A DNA stretch of 64,000 nucleotides from Uranotaenia lowii (taxonomy: Eukaryota; Arthropoda; Insecta; Diptera; Culicidae), in assembly GCF_029784155.1 (NCBI RefSeq), contig NW_026598511.1:61001-125000 (forward strand), given 5' to 3'. Below are positions 45,762-59,300 of this stretch, piece after piece (positions within the stretch are counted from its first letter, which is position 1; every line of letters begins with the position of its first letter). Position numbers and translations under genes: made by a program. The notes under the pieces are model-generated. The model saw only the letters and a program-made list of their open reading frames with translations, was not told where the DNA came from and searched no databases.

Positions 45762-46667
45762 CATTTCTAGCGTAACATTTCAAAAGGGCGAAACTAGCAG
45801 TTTGCTCGAAACGAGAAAAACGCGTTTGAAAATTCGGAACACCTATTCAAATCCTATTTAAAAAATCGACCACTTTTTGTTCAACAACATTAAACAATGT
45901 GTTTTCGATCAAATGAATTACACAGTGTCAAGTAAACATAAGACACATTACAACACAAACTTGTATTAATTCCTGATCGGTGCAGTACCGATCAATTCCC
46001 TCATTGTTCGATGGTTATCAAGAACTTTAACTTCTTTCGCTTATTATCAAAGATTTTCGAGTTTCGCCCTTTTATTGTTTTCGATTCCAGTTACGCTTGC
46101 AAGTTTCGCCCAATTGATCGGCCGTTTTTGTTTTGGTTTTGAAGTTTCGCCCATAGAGTTGTTTTTGACATTTCTTACGTACACTTGCTGAGCGTGTACA
46201 GATGAGACGGGACAATTAACCTCAAAAACTCTCGGTACAAAAAACGGGCAGCCGGCCGACGCACATGGTAGTTTTTGAGGTTGATTGTCCCAATACTGAA
46301 AAATGTTGGTGAAACAACCAGCACAATATCACGAACACTACCAGCGGCGAATAGGACTATTCGTCCTACACGCAAAAACTAATTAGGCCGTTTTGTCACA
46401 CACGGTCAACTCAGTTACGCCTATTGGCCCTACACGAATAGAAAAATTCACTCCATTTTGAATAGGCGTAACTTCACGTTCCAACGAAAATGCATCAACA
46501 GGAAGTTTCGCCCAATTGAATTTTATCAATTTTTTGAAAGTTTTAAGTAATTTTAAAATGGAACCGCGTTAAAAAGGTAAAGTGCAACGCGTACATGCGG
46601 AATGACCGTTAACTCGATTTGTTTACATTTGGCAGTTTCGCCCATTTTAAATGTTACGCTAGAAATG
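45762..46667. mobile_element. Inverted-repeat element G with GTTTCGCCC array
   Basis: 906 bp with about 35-bp inverted ends starting CATTTCTAGCGTAACATTT. Six copies of GTTTCGCCC or its complement lie near 45786, 46062, 46100, 46142, 46502 and 46634. A 22-bp inverted repeat (46209-46230 against 46270-46291, one mismatch) and CGAATAGGACTATTCG palindromes lie inside. No coding capacity or clear target duplication was found. It ends about 255 bp before the BUD31 start codon. Confidence 0.65.
46209..46291. repeat. 22-bp inverted repeat inside element G
   Basis: GGGACAATTAACCTCAAAAA and its complement with one mismatch, loop about 39 bases. Confidence 0.75.
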
Positions 46668-46923
46668 TAAAATTCACCGAGTCTCCAAAACTCACCGCTA
46701 CGTAAAATTGAACGAACTTCAAAGTATGTACTTTTTACGGTTCCAAGTTCATAAGATTTTCTTAGCGTACAGCGATGACCATTTTCAATCAGTTTTGTTT
46801 ACCGATCGTGATTGCAGGCGTCGACGTCGTGATCATTTGAAAAAGTTGTGTTATTTTTCTCAAAAATAGTTCTAGGTTTATTTAGCATCTAGCTTATCCA
46901 ACTGCTAGTGCCGCTAGTACAGA

Positions 46924-47682
46924 ATGCCTAAAGTACGCCGCAGCCGAAAACAACCTCCGGAAGGATGGGAATTGATTGAACCAACACTGGAAGAATTGGA
47001 ACAAAAAATGCGAGAAGGTATGTTTTTTTAAATCATAGAAATATAATTAATACATCATATAGTCAAGATATTTTCACTGCAAACTCTGTTCTTGATATAA
47101 TCACGTTTTTCTGCTTTTGTAGTTGCTTATCCACAGACTATCAAAATTTATTTCATCAAACGTTTAATGTATCATTCATAGTGCTCGCCATCTCATGTAA
47201 ACTCAATGGTCAAAAATTAAGGATTGAATTGCAACCTATATATTCTAAAGTTTTTCCGTTTCGATTATAGTTTCAAAAGATTTTTGTTATTGAGCCAGAG
47301 AGGTATGTATTTTTAAAACTTCCATTTTTAACATTTTCCAGCTGAAACGGAGCCGCACGAAGGTAAACGGATCACCGAATCCCTGTGGCCCATTTTCAAA
47401 ATCCACCACCAAAAGTCGCGCTACATCTACGATTTGTTTTATCGGCGGAAGGCTATCAGCAGGGAACTTTACGAGTACTGCTTGAAGGAGAAAATAGCGG
47501 ACGGGAATCTGATTGCCAAGTGGAAGAAATCCGGCTATGAAAACCTGTGCTGCCTACGATGCATCCAAACACGGGACACCAACTTCGGCACCAATTGTAT
47601 CTGTCGGGTGCCAAAATCCAAGCTGGAAGAGGGTCGGGTGGTAGAGTGTGTGCACTGTGGCTGCCGAGGATGTTCCGGTTAA
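46924..47682 (+). CDS. BUD31: BUD31 homolog (G10 protein), spliceosome subunit
   Basis: BUD31/G10 is a small, extremely conserved subunit of the activated spliceosome, needed for pre-mRNA splicing in the nucleus. Exons 46924-47017 and 47342-47682 join in phase 1 at GTATGT and TTCCAG to give 144 aa, the same length as human BUD31. The product begins [15 protein letters not shown]. The C-terminal half carries the Cys-rich zinc-binding region ([24 protein letters not shown] and [11 protein letters not shown]). All expected cysteines are present and no break is seen. An AATAAA is at 47758-47763. Confidence 0.97.
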
Positions 47683-48651
47683 GCGAGAGTAAATGTTGAA
47701 CGTAGGAGTTTCTTTTTTTTTTTTAATTTTCGACTTACTATTTCGAATGATTTCCTGAATAAAATATTGTGACAATTCCAGACTATCAGTTTTTTTCGAC
47801 GATAAAAGGAAATAACTCAGTTTAAAGCAAACATGATTTTTTTCGGATCAAGCAAAGAGTTTACCTTCTGTGAGGGAGTTTAGTTGGGTAAATGTATTTG
47901 TCAAGATATCAAATCCTCCGGAGGGTTTATATGAGTTGACCCGTTAAGATTCGCGCGACATTATTCTGATATTTCAGTAGATTAACTGTATAGGTTATAT
48001 TTAGTCGTGATCGGATCTCTCTGTTATATCTAACTGATAACCGTTATGAAATTTGTAGTTGCCATTGTCAAAATAGGTAAAAATTAACTATTGCTAAAGG
48101 ATGAATTATGTGTTTCAAGATGAGCTTGAGCCTGGCTATGATTGGTTTTGTTTCAAGGTTTGGAAACGACAATATGGAAATCCAAAGTCATTTACTCAAT
48201 TTGTCCAACCTTTCTGGTCCTGCTGTTGTCCACGGAAGTGACTGAAAACATAGGCAAAGAAAAGATTTAGGTATATGTTCCGTTCTCGATCGAAGGTTAG
48301 TTCATATTAACACATTAAACATCGTGAAGAAATCCAAGCCAGGGACACCAAAACTCAGAATTCTAAATCTCAGAAATGAAGACAATGAACATATTTGAAA
48401 CCACAACGATCACTGAAAAAGTCAAGTAATGGTAGACAACATTCCTTGGTGAACACCGGTGTATGAATGTATCATCATAAACCATGGTAGAATTTAATAC
48501 AATGTATCCAGTTATTCATTCAGCCGAGATGTACAGAGGGTGAATGATGCTGCGCGATTTTTAAACAAATAAAATTTCGTGTTCAGCCAAGAAGTTGAAC
48601 GAAAACTTCCATGTTAAATAAAAACGTTACGAAATAGTAAAAACAATAAAC
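47683..48651. other. Convergent intergenic region BUD31 / RRM gene
   Basis: Contains the BUD31 3' end (AATAAA at 47758) and presumably the 3' UTR of the minus-strand RRM gene. No other gene or element ends were recognised. Confidence 0.5.
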
Positions 48652-49681
48652 CTACCGTGATGGTTCACTTCCTAGCGGTGGATAAGCTTGGTTGTAGTTC
48701 GAGACCTGATAACTTCCAGATGTTTGACCTTGGCTGTAACCAGTTGCTCCACCACTACTGATTGATCAAGAAAAGGGTAAATATTAGAACATGGTTTGCA
48801 AATTAGTCTCATTGAAAAGCTTACTATCCTCCACTGCTGGGAGTACGTCTAGTGTAGGGATCATTTTGTACGCTAATGGCCAATCTAGGATGGCCGCTGC
48901 CTTCACCACCACCACCGCTTCTCTGTTGATAATTAACACTTCCGTTGCCTTCGTTTGGAAGAGCAAAACCGCGACGGTCCTCGCTGTTGTACGACTGACC
49001 ACCATGTCCTCCAGAAAATCGACTTCCCCCACGTCCACCACGATCACCCCGGCCACCTCTGTTTGATCCCCGGAAACCTCCACCCCTGCCTTGACCTTCG
49101 TGAGTGCTCCCTTGCTGTCCGGGCGAGGAGCTTTGGTAAGGTTGATTGCGGAAATTGCCACGGCTACCCTGGTTCTGTCGTACCGGTCCTCCTGATCGAT
49201 CGTAACCATCTGTGGAAAAAATAATCTTGTTAGCTTTCTAGAAAAAGTTGTCGTTGATTTTTTTTTAAATCCGCTTTTAACAACTTACCATCGGAACCTC
49301 CGCGTCCACCACGAAAACCTGGTCTGCGTCCGGATGAAGGCGGTCCTCCGGATGCTGCCGGACCGGATCGATCCTTGGTTCGACCCCGTTCCACATTCAG
49401 TGTGGCCCCATTGAATTGGCTATTGTGGAGAGCCTGAATAGCATTATCAGCCATATCCATCGTTTGCATGTGAACGAATGCGCATCGATTCATCACATCG
49501 CACTCCGTCACGACGCCGTAGTTTTCGAACAAGCGACGGATTTCTTCCGGGCGTGTCCCCGGTGGCAAACTGCCTACGAATACTTTATTACGCTAGGGAA
49601 GAAAATGGTGTCGTTGTAGAAACCAGTAACACCGCGATTGGTAAAATGGTTGGTATTAGTACTTACCGGAGCCGGGTCCAT
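48652..49681 (-). CDS. RRM and RGG/Gly-rich RNA-binding protein
   Basis: A predicted nuclear RNA-binding protein of 269 aa. Minus-strand exons: 49681-49667 (ATG GAC CCG GCT CCG), 49592-49289, 49209-48825 and 48757-48652, all with GT/AG and consistent phase (0, 1, 2). One RRM spans about residues 7-75, with RNP2 KVFVGSL and RNP1-like CAFVHM. It is followed by a basic, Gly/Arg-rich region with many RGG/GGRG repeats and a Gly/Ser/Tyr/Gln-rich C-terminus, a type often found in hnRNP-like proteins. The single RRM resembles those of the RBM4/Lark/RBM14 group, but there is no second RRM or CCHC knuckle, so I give no symbol. The stop TAG overlaps a possible donor (GTAGGT), so a further exon is possible. 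It is divergent from ubinuclein. Confidence 0.85.
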
Positions 49682-50393
49682 TTAGAATCGATGCCACAAG
49701 CTGGAAAAGGCTGAGTAAGCAGGGTTAGGCACCGAAAATAGAATATAAACAAACTAGATTCGCTTGATCTTTTTTGTTGCAGACCGCGCTGCAAAGGTTT
49801 TTCACGCCGCGGTGATTCGCCGTGACAATCAAAATACACGTCAAACCATTGTTCTTGAAAATGGGTTTTGTTAGGAATTTGGAGGACAACGTGAGTTGCG
49901 ATACGTCCTTTTGAATTTTTAATCAATGTGCATTTTAAACGTCATTCTGAGCCCTCCCCGCAAATCATGCTCGCGCTTTGGCGGAGTTCAATTTTTATGC
50001 TGCTATGCTTTTGCTTTCGCACACGTCAAATGAAAATCTAAAATTTACGAGTGTTAAATTTTTCAAAAAAAATTCAGTATTTCGTCGATTTTGCGAACTT
50101 GTTCGATGGCTACGGAATGCTCAAGCGGAGCACCATTCCGTTGACAACCGATTGGTCGGATTAAAGTTCCAGTGGATGCTGTTCGGATCAGTGATTTTTT
50201 CTTTAGGTAAAAGTGCTACCCCGCTCCAGGTGCAGCCGCAGGATTGTTCTTTTTTCTTCGGACAAAAAGAAACCGAAAACTAAAAAAAAGGGATCATACA
50301 ATAAATTTTAATCTGTTCTTCAATTTTGTAAAAGGACTTAGCAGTGCGCGATTGATGCTCTACGGTTTCGAATTGTTGTAGGAAACTATCATC
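49682..50393. promoter_or_regulatory. Divergent promoter region, RRM gene / ubinuclein
   Basis: About 710 bp separate the two start codons, which point away from each other, so both promoters and 5' UTRs must lie here unless non-coding exons exist farther away. No TATA box was recognised. Confidence 0.5.
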
Positions 50394-53300
50394 ATGGAAA
50401 AGAAACGAGTCACATTAACCACAATCGGGGACGTAGTGAAGAAGAGTCCTTTCGGTGGGGGCGGGAGTAGCCCTTTCGGCCCGAATTCGGACAATTTTTT
50501 CGGCGGTGCCTTTGGTGGCGTAGGGCCGGGATTGCCTCCAGTACCAGGCAGTTCGGGACCATCAACAAAAAATGGCACCGCCAAGGAACGCAAAACCGTG
50601 CGATTAGAACTGAAACTGTTCGAACCTACGGCAAATAGTTTTCCGGAGTTCAATTTCGCTAAATTGGTGCGGGAAGAACGGGTGAGTTAAAATGAAAGGA
50701 TTATTGGAACATTGATATTTATTGTAACTCTGTGTTGTAAAGTAAGACGGTGGTAGGTTTTATTATAGACACTATAATTTCATATAGTCTGGCAAAGAGA
50801 ATGACGGGAGCCAATCGAACTGTCATTCGCGCGGAGCCAATCGAGCATTCTATGATAATGTTCAAGCTCTTCATAACTCTTTCCAGTTGCAAAATAAAAA
50901 ATAGTTTATAAGATTCGTAAACTACATGCTATTTTTGTCAGTTCAACTGCAAATGGCTTTTGAAAAATATAGTATATTCTATAGGTGTAAAACTAGTGGA
51001 AATTATGCTAAAAAACTTTAGTTAATGTTTCCAAAAAGCCAAAAAAGGTTAGTGAATCACAATACTTCAACCATGATTTTCCAATATTTAGAAAGTTTGC
51101 TCGATTGGCTCCCGCGAATGACAGTTCGATTGGCTCCCGTCATTCTCTTTGCCAGACTATATGAAATTATAGTGTCTATAGGTTTTATTAATGAAGACAT
51201 AATCAGCCTTGATAATACCTAGTTTCACGCTGTTGTGCCTACTAATAAATTATATTTTTCCTATTTATAACATTGCAAACATATTTAAATTATATTTTTT
51301 TAAAATCAATTTTAGAGTACTAGCCTCAATTATGAAATATCAGATTGTTTTAAGATAATGTTTCTAATATTTCACCTATTGAGCTACTGATAAATAGATA
51401 CTTCAAAAAAAATTAATGTAAACTTCAATAAATACTCTCGTCGACAGTTCGTATTTCGGCTTCTAGGCTTCGCTGCCACGAGTTTCTGGGTCTGCCTCTT
51501 TTTCGAAGTCCTTCTGGATTCCATTCAAGCGCCTCTCTGCAAATCTCGTACTCATTTCTTCGCAACGTGTGCCCAATTCATCTCCACTTACGTTCCCAAA
51601 TCTCGATTTCTAGCGCCCTTTGATGACACCGACGATGTACTTCCTCATTTGAGATCCAATTGCCTGGCCACCAAGCGCGGATGGTGTTTCCGCAGGCAGC
51701 GATTTACAAATACTTGTAGTCTTGAGTTAAAGTTTCGAATTTTCGTTCGTAGAGATCTCTAACGTGAGCGTCAGGTTGCGGAGATTTGCAAATTTAAATC
51801 GGGCTTTTCTGATCCGGGTTTCGATGCCTTTCTTGGTACCACCATCAGGCGTTATCTGGCTACCAAGATACTGGAAGCACTCCACTTTCTCAACTTGTTG
51901 CCCAGCTACCATGAAATTGAAGAAATTTCCTGTGTTGATCTCCATCGACTTGGTCTTTCCGACATTGATTTTGAGAGGTCAACTCTCCATTGTCGAAGTA
52001 TTCCACGGCAACCCTCGGTTCGATCTGCAGTCAATCGACTCAGTCAAGATCTCATCCATCGCGATGAGAAAGAGTAGCGGTGATAAGATACATCCTTGTC
52101 TCACTCCAGCAGTTACCGGGATTGGTTCGGACAAGACACCGTCGTGCAAGACCTTGCACGAAAATGACTCGTATTGTGCTTCGATGAGATGGACTAGTTT
52201 CTCTGGTACTCCTCTTCGCCTTAGAGCCGCCCAGATGTTTTCATGGTTAAGTCGGTCGAATGCTTTTTCGAAATCAACGAACAACAGCAGAAGAGAGTCC
52301 CTGGTATTCGTTGATTTGTTCCAGTATTATTCGTAGCGTTGTGATGTGGTCCACACATGATCGTTCGGATCAAAATCCAGCTTGTTGCCGTCGGAGTGTA
52401 GCGTCGATTTTCTCCTGGATCATGTTCAGGATCACTTTCAGGGTGGCCACAACATTTTCATTTTGAAATTCCCGGTTTTTTCCCGGTTTTCCCGGTCAAA
52501 AATTCAAGGTTGTCCAGACTTTTATTGTCCATTTTCGTCGAAATATAGCAGAATTATCAACATATTTCATTGATTTGGTTGTTTCACGACTTTCAGATCA
52601 TTTAACACTTAGACGAACTCGGTTCTATTTTAAGTTTTCATCATATTTTCTTAAAATTGAAAAAAAAACATCCTACACAAAATCGTTATGGATTTTTTTT
52701 AAATCATGTTTACAAAAAAAATTAAAAATGGTGTGTCAGGACTTTTCATTCAATCATTCGTCATGTGACATTCTATCATTTTTTCATAAGTTATAGATAC
52801 CAAGTGTGTTACTACAGCTCACGAAATCCACGTCTCTGAGAATATTCGAAACTGTTCTGAAGGCGATCAATCATGTAACTCTATAAATTCAGTTAAAATG
52901 TTGTTTCCCGAGGTCAAAATCTTGAAAATAAGCCGTTATACATAAGTTCATCAGTTTCTAAAAATCTGTAAATATAAGATTGTAGGACATGATTTTCTGT
53001 TGCTGTGAATTTGAAAATTGTCAATGACTAATTAAGGGTAAATTTTGAAAAACCATTATTCCTATCTAGACGCAGTGTTTAAATTCATCTAGAAGTATTG
53101 CCAACACTAAAAATTGTTACGTATCAAGAATCTTAACAGCGTTCATTATTAACCAAATTTATCTGAGTAATTATGAACAGATAAGACCAAAAAAGAATAA
53201 TCTTTGTTCATGTTGACCCTACCGTTTTCCGAAAAACTTGTTGTTTTCAGCAAAGTTTTAAAAAGATTTTCTTTGATATTTAGCAAAGATTTTTTATATT

Positions 53301-56300
53301 GAAATACCAATAATTGAACAAAAAACCAAAAAAAAAATTAATCGTTGTTATAATTGTTTTTATACAATTGAATTTTAGCACCGTTAACTATCAGACACTG
53401 AAAATTGTATCGAAAAGTGATAATTATCGATATCTACTGTTTTTTTTGCCTGCAGTCCACCATCTACTTGATCATCAGAAATTTGTAGTTTTGCATGGTC
53501 GTTAACATGTGGTTATTTGTAGAGATACGATTCTTGTAAGTCAATCAATTAATTTTCAAAGGAATTTCCAGAATTTGCATAAATTGTGTATGCCAATCGT
53601 AAAAAGATTCGACATTTTCAGCACTCGACGAAATTTACAACTCGTGTTAGAGAAATCAATTTTTGCAACTTGTTGTAATAAATTACTAATAAGAAACCAT
53701 TCACAAACATTGTTTTTGTATCGTTTCTAAGTTCTGAATGCAGAACATGAAAATCAAGCTCTCTATTTTGAATTCTGACTTTCAAGGTTTAAAAAATAAT
53801 ATAGACAACGAGTTGCATCATCTTGATTTAACAAGTTTAAGGATTATTGAACAGCATATCAAAGTTTGAGATGAACAAAAGTTAAAACATTCATTCAATT
53901 CAGATGTACCTATTGAATTTTTTTTTATTTGAAATTAAGGAATTTCAGTTTTGAAATTAATATTTAAACAAAATGCATAAAGAATTTAAAATTATGATAT
54001 CTAAATGTATTATCGTAAATCAATAAAAATTAGAATTTTCATAGCGTAGTAAAATTGTAATTATAATTTTGCAATTTAAATTGATTAAAACTCGAATCAA
54101 ACTAGCTATACTATTTAAAAAAAAACGAACTTAAGAACCCACGAATTTTAAGTTCAAGGTATAATTCTGATTTAAAATTGAAATCGCAAATTTCGAAACA
54201 AATTTAAAAAGGAACAATGTAATTTTGGTAGCAGCCATAAATGTTTTAAAGAAAAAATTCTAAATTCTCTACTGCATATATGGTCTCGAACTTGAAAAAA
54301 AATTGTTTAAGATGATTCAGTTCTGTAAATAACTGAAAAATAAAATTATAATTAAAAAAAAAAGTGATTTCATATATGACTTACACAGATCTATTTTTTT
54401 TGCTAAATTAAACAATTCATTCAGTAGATGGTTAGCTTTGTTATAAAGAAAAATGTGGATTTGATCTCAGTGAAAAAAGTTACAGTTAATTGTTCAACAT
54501 ATTTTTTTTTTGAGTCAGTTTCTTGGGATTAAACTATGAACAAATAACTGCTCCGGTTGAGTTATAACATATTTTCTAATAGTTTTTTGGAAACAACCCC
54601 TGTATCAGGGAGAATAACCTTATAAGTTTTTGCTAACACATGCTAAGCTAAGGCTAACTCTAAGGATTTATGCAAAAACCAATTTAAAAAGTGTACAATT
54701 AAGGTTTTGAATATCAAAGAAACTTAACAGTGTACATTATTTTTTTCAACTGTAATCTGAGTTATTAAATGCAGATTACAATTAACAAAGCCATTGGTTT
54801 AAAAATTGATTTTACCGTCTTGAATTCGAATCATTTATCAGATTTTATCAAATCTAGTGATATTGGGTTTAACTAAGTTTTGAGCTAAATCAATCATTGA
54901 TAACTAATAAACAGACAACCCTCTTTAAATTTAACACCTTAGAAAAGTTCTAAAATGTTTTCAAAAATTAACCCTTGAATTTCAAAAACTAGAGCTAGCG
55001 GAAAAAACCGAACTGCGTATTTGGATATGTCGTCCTCAGATTAGTCATAATCAGCTCTTAAACCCTCTTCAAACTAAAAAACGTGAATTTTGTTTTGCCT
55101 TGTACCCCCGTAAAAAGGGAAAAATATTAGATTATTTTTATCGCAATATTTTGATATTTTGTTTAAATACTTTACTCGAAACACAAATATGGATATTTTA
55201 AGTGAAGTACCATGCAATGTAGAATAATGTTAACATTTTCAAAGAATTTACTTAGTGTCTTCTACCGACATAAACACACCCTCATGTAAAAGCTCATGAA
55301 AATTCTGAACAATGTTACTAAAATTTCATATAACTATTTTATTTCAATTTTTGTTTTTTGGATAAATTATGACCAGTTAGCGAAAAATGTAAATTTTGAA
55401 AGCACAACTTAAAAAATTGATTTGAACTCCTTGATGGTATTTTTTTCAAACAGTGCGTTTGATAAGAGATGTTTTCCTTTTTAACTCAACAAAGTCAAAT
55501 TTATTATTATTACACATTTTTTGAACTGTTCAATTCTGTCTTGGAAATTTAAATTATAATTCTGAATTTTGAGTTTTTCTGTTGAATTCCTGATCTTGGA
55601 ACCAAAGCTGAATTTCGGTTTCCTTTTGTCAATTTTCCCGGTTTTGGATCTAAATTCCCGGTTTTTTCCCGGTTTTCCCGGTTCGATTTTCAATTCCCGG
55701 TTTTTTCCCGGTTTTCCCGGTTTTCCCGGTTCTGTGGCCACCCTGCACTTTGTAGAGTACTTTGGGGGTTGTACAGATCAACGTTATGTCTCGTTAGATA
55801 CCGTACTCTGTCAGGTCTCCTTTCTTCGGGACCTTTACGAGGAAACCCTGCATTCAATCGGCCGGGAATGTTGCAGTATCCCAGATGTCAGCGAAGTGCT
55901 CAGTCCATCGTTTGAGCTGATCTTTTCAATCTGTCAATAATTGACCTGCTCGGTATTTTAGCGGCATTCTAGCATTGTCCAAGTATTCGGATATCTCATT
56001 GGCGCCGGCTCTTTCGCCCTCTTTGACTAGAGAGTTTGTCCAGGCTCTCTTGTCTCGTCTACAAGCTCGTTATCTGCCTTTTCCAGCTCCGCATATCGTA
56101 ACCGGGAGCCTGCTTTGGCTGACCAGGTACATGCCTCCGATCATCGACCATCCTCCAGGTTTCATCCGACATCCATTCACTTCTTCTTCCACAAACTTTA
56201 CCGAGAGTACCATGGCTCGTCGTGATAAAGGCATTCTTGATTCCACACCACTGTTCTTCGACTGTTCCGTCTGTCGGCAATTCCGAGGCTCGGGATTGAA

Positions 56301-59300
56301 GCTTTTCAACTGATGCCCTTTTCACCTCTGAGTTCTCCAACCGGCGGACGTCGTATCGACACCCGACTTCCTCCTCGCGCCGTTGGACATGCGCAACTCT
56401 CAGTCGTATCTCGCCAAGGACGAGGTGATAGTTAGATACAATGTCTGCGCTTCCTTTGTTGCGGACATCAAGAAGGCTTCTTCTCCATTTTCGACTGATG
56501 CAGATGTGGTTAATTGGTCGATGGGGGAAGAGCGATCCACCGATCACCATGTTGTTGGTGTCACAAAATTCTACAAACAGCTCTCCGTTTTTGCTCATCT
56601 GTCCTAGACCATGGCGCCCTATAATGCGCTCAAGGTCCTGATTGTCGGAGCCAATTGTTGCGTTGAAGTAACCTAAGTGGATTTGAATGTCACCCTTAGG
56701 AATTTTCTCAACCACACTGTTCAGTTGACTGTAAAACTGCTCTTTCTCCTGCCAATCGGCAACGTCAGGTTTCTAACCCGTGTTCTAAATCTGGCTACGA
56801 TTATTCTTGCGTGTATCGGTTCCCATCTAATGAGGGCCGCATGGGCCTGCGGGCTTAACAGGAGATCAACTCCTCGTTCCCTAGTGGCGTGTTCTCCTTG
56901 TATGCCAGGGTAAAGCAGGACTTGTCCGGATCGTGTCTTGTGTTCCCCAGCGTTAGGCCAACGGTCTTCGCTCAGTCCCAGAATTCCTAGCTTGAGGCGG
57001 CTAGCTTCTCTAGCAAGTTGAGCCAGCTTGCCTTATTGGGCAAGGGTTAAAACATTCTAAGTTCGTCGCCAAAGTTCCAGGTCGGTCATTTCTTTCGGAT
57101 TCCGTAACAATTTAACACATCGGGAGCAGTAGGTTGTTAGCCTAAGGTGGAGCTGCCATCTTGGACTTAGCTTCAGCCGCTCGCTGTGAAACAGACGCTG
57201 TTTGAGCTGCCCCTGACCTGGGGAACAGACTCGTGCGGCCCTTCTCAGTCTGCATGCGACCAAAGCATCCACCTTGTTTGGGTACCCAATCTCTGCTTAG
57301 GTTAGTCGTATCCCAGCCGGCATAGGAGATAAGAGTTGTGAATAAAAGGCGGCATGACCACTATGGGGCCTCATGTTGCCCATTATTCACCATTCCATTC
57401 CACATTCAAAGGATAATGTGTCTCCAATACAAGAATTTGATAATTATGTACCTATGTAATTCCTAGCATTTTGTACCTACAGTTGAAATCTATATGATTT
57501 TTCTCTCTCTTTCTCTTAGAAACGGCAACGCAAGGTGGACAAAAAGGTCACCGCTAATGGGTTCCTCTCGGATGCTGCCGATGGTGATGACGATGTCGCA
57601 AGAATAGCGAAGGAGCTTGAGAAAAAATATGGAGCTGGAACGGCATACAGTAGCTCGGGGAAGTTTGCGCGATCCAGTCAGTTGGACTATTGCGATCGCG
57701 GTTATGGCTACGACGAGGATGATTCGTTTATCGACAACACGGAGGCGTATGACGAGCTCATCCCTCAAGAAGTGGAAACAGTATGCGGAGGTTTCTATAT
57801 AAACTCGGGTCAGCTAGTTTTCACAACGCTCTCAAACTTCGAACGGCCAGAGGATGCGGTGCGGATGCCGAAGCCAAAGAAACGACCATTGTCAAGCTCA
57901 AGCGAAAGCAGTGAACCGGAAGAAACAACGCCAAGTACATCTAAGGCAAAGCGGAAAGACGAGCTCGGGAGTGCAACTAGTGGAGCAGAAAGTGGGCCAG
58001 GAAAAAGCCGAAAAGTTGAACGGAAGAAGCTCAACGGACACTTGGGCAAAAAGCAAAAAACTAGCGGTGACGAAAGGCCGCCTTTACCGCAGAAAGAAGG
58101 AAAGAAGAAAAAAGAAATTGCTGGAGGAAAAGAAATCAAGGTAGTAAAAACGACAACTGTCAAGGATATGTTGAAAGCAAAACGCGATAGCTTCCGGAAG
58201 ATGACGCAAGAAAAGAAAGGTCGAAGCAGTGGGTCTGTTTCGAGCTCTGAATCAGGTGACGATGAAGATCGTGACGAAGATGGCAGTGAAGATGAAGATG
58301 GGAGCGATGGTAGCGATAGCGATTCCAGTGGAAGCAGTTCAGATGATTCTGACAGTGAAAGTGCATCGGAAAATGAGAAGGATGGCCAAGCCATTGGAAG
58401 CGAAGCATCGAAAAAGAATGAAATCAATCTTCCAGATAATCTACCAGACCATTTGCTGCAAGATTTGAGAAGCCTCAGAGAGGTGCCTAAAAATGCTAAA
58501 GGCAAAGTTAATTTCTTTGATAATTCTGTGGCAGACTTATTGTTGCAAATTGATGTCAGCTCAAGAATTTGCGGAGGAAGCGCTAGGAATGCCATCTATA
58601 AACATTTGGAGGATCAATTAAAAGTTAGTCGCCAAACTTTGATGATCAAGATTAAGAAAATACGCATTAGGAAAGAAGATAATAAGGTCAAGAAAGCATT
58701 GGGTAAGCTCGAAGATGCCGTTACTGAGGTGATGCCGAAGATTATTACCAACTATGAACAGGAGAAATTGAAGGTGTCCGAATTGCGCATAGCCATGTCG
58801 GTAGCAGGAGTAGAAAATGGAGATAAAGCTGAAATAAAGTCACCTAAAAAGAAATTTCCTTGGAACGATCAAATTCGAAATCTTCTATTTGATATTGCTA
58901 CGATACGAAAACAATCATTCCATATTCTTCGACCAAGAAAAGAAACGGAAGAAGATTTTATTAATACCTACTTGAAAAAAAATGTAGTTCCCCTATGGCC
59001 AAGCGGATGGATAAAATTTGAAGATCTTCAAAGGGAACTTGATCGACGGAAGAAACCAGTCGTGAAGCAAATAGCTAAGGATTTGAAAAAAGCTTCCCTA
59101 GCTACGAATCCAGTACCGGTGAGTTCTGCTACCCCAACTTCAAGTGCAAGTAATAAAGCGGAATCAGTATTAACACCTGTGACCAAAACCTCAAATGCAT
59201 CAAAACTCGATGAAAAGAAAATTGTAAAACTTCCACAATCATCTCCATCTCCGGCTGCATCTCTTACCATACCACCTATAAGCACTTCGCCAAGCAGTGC

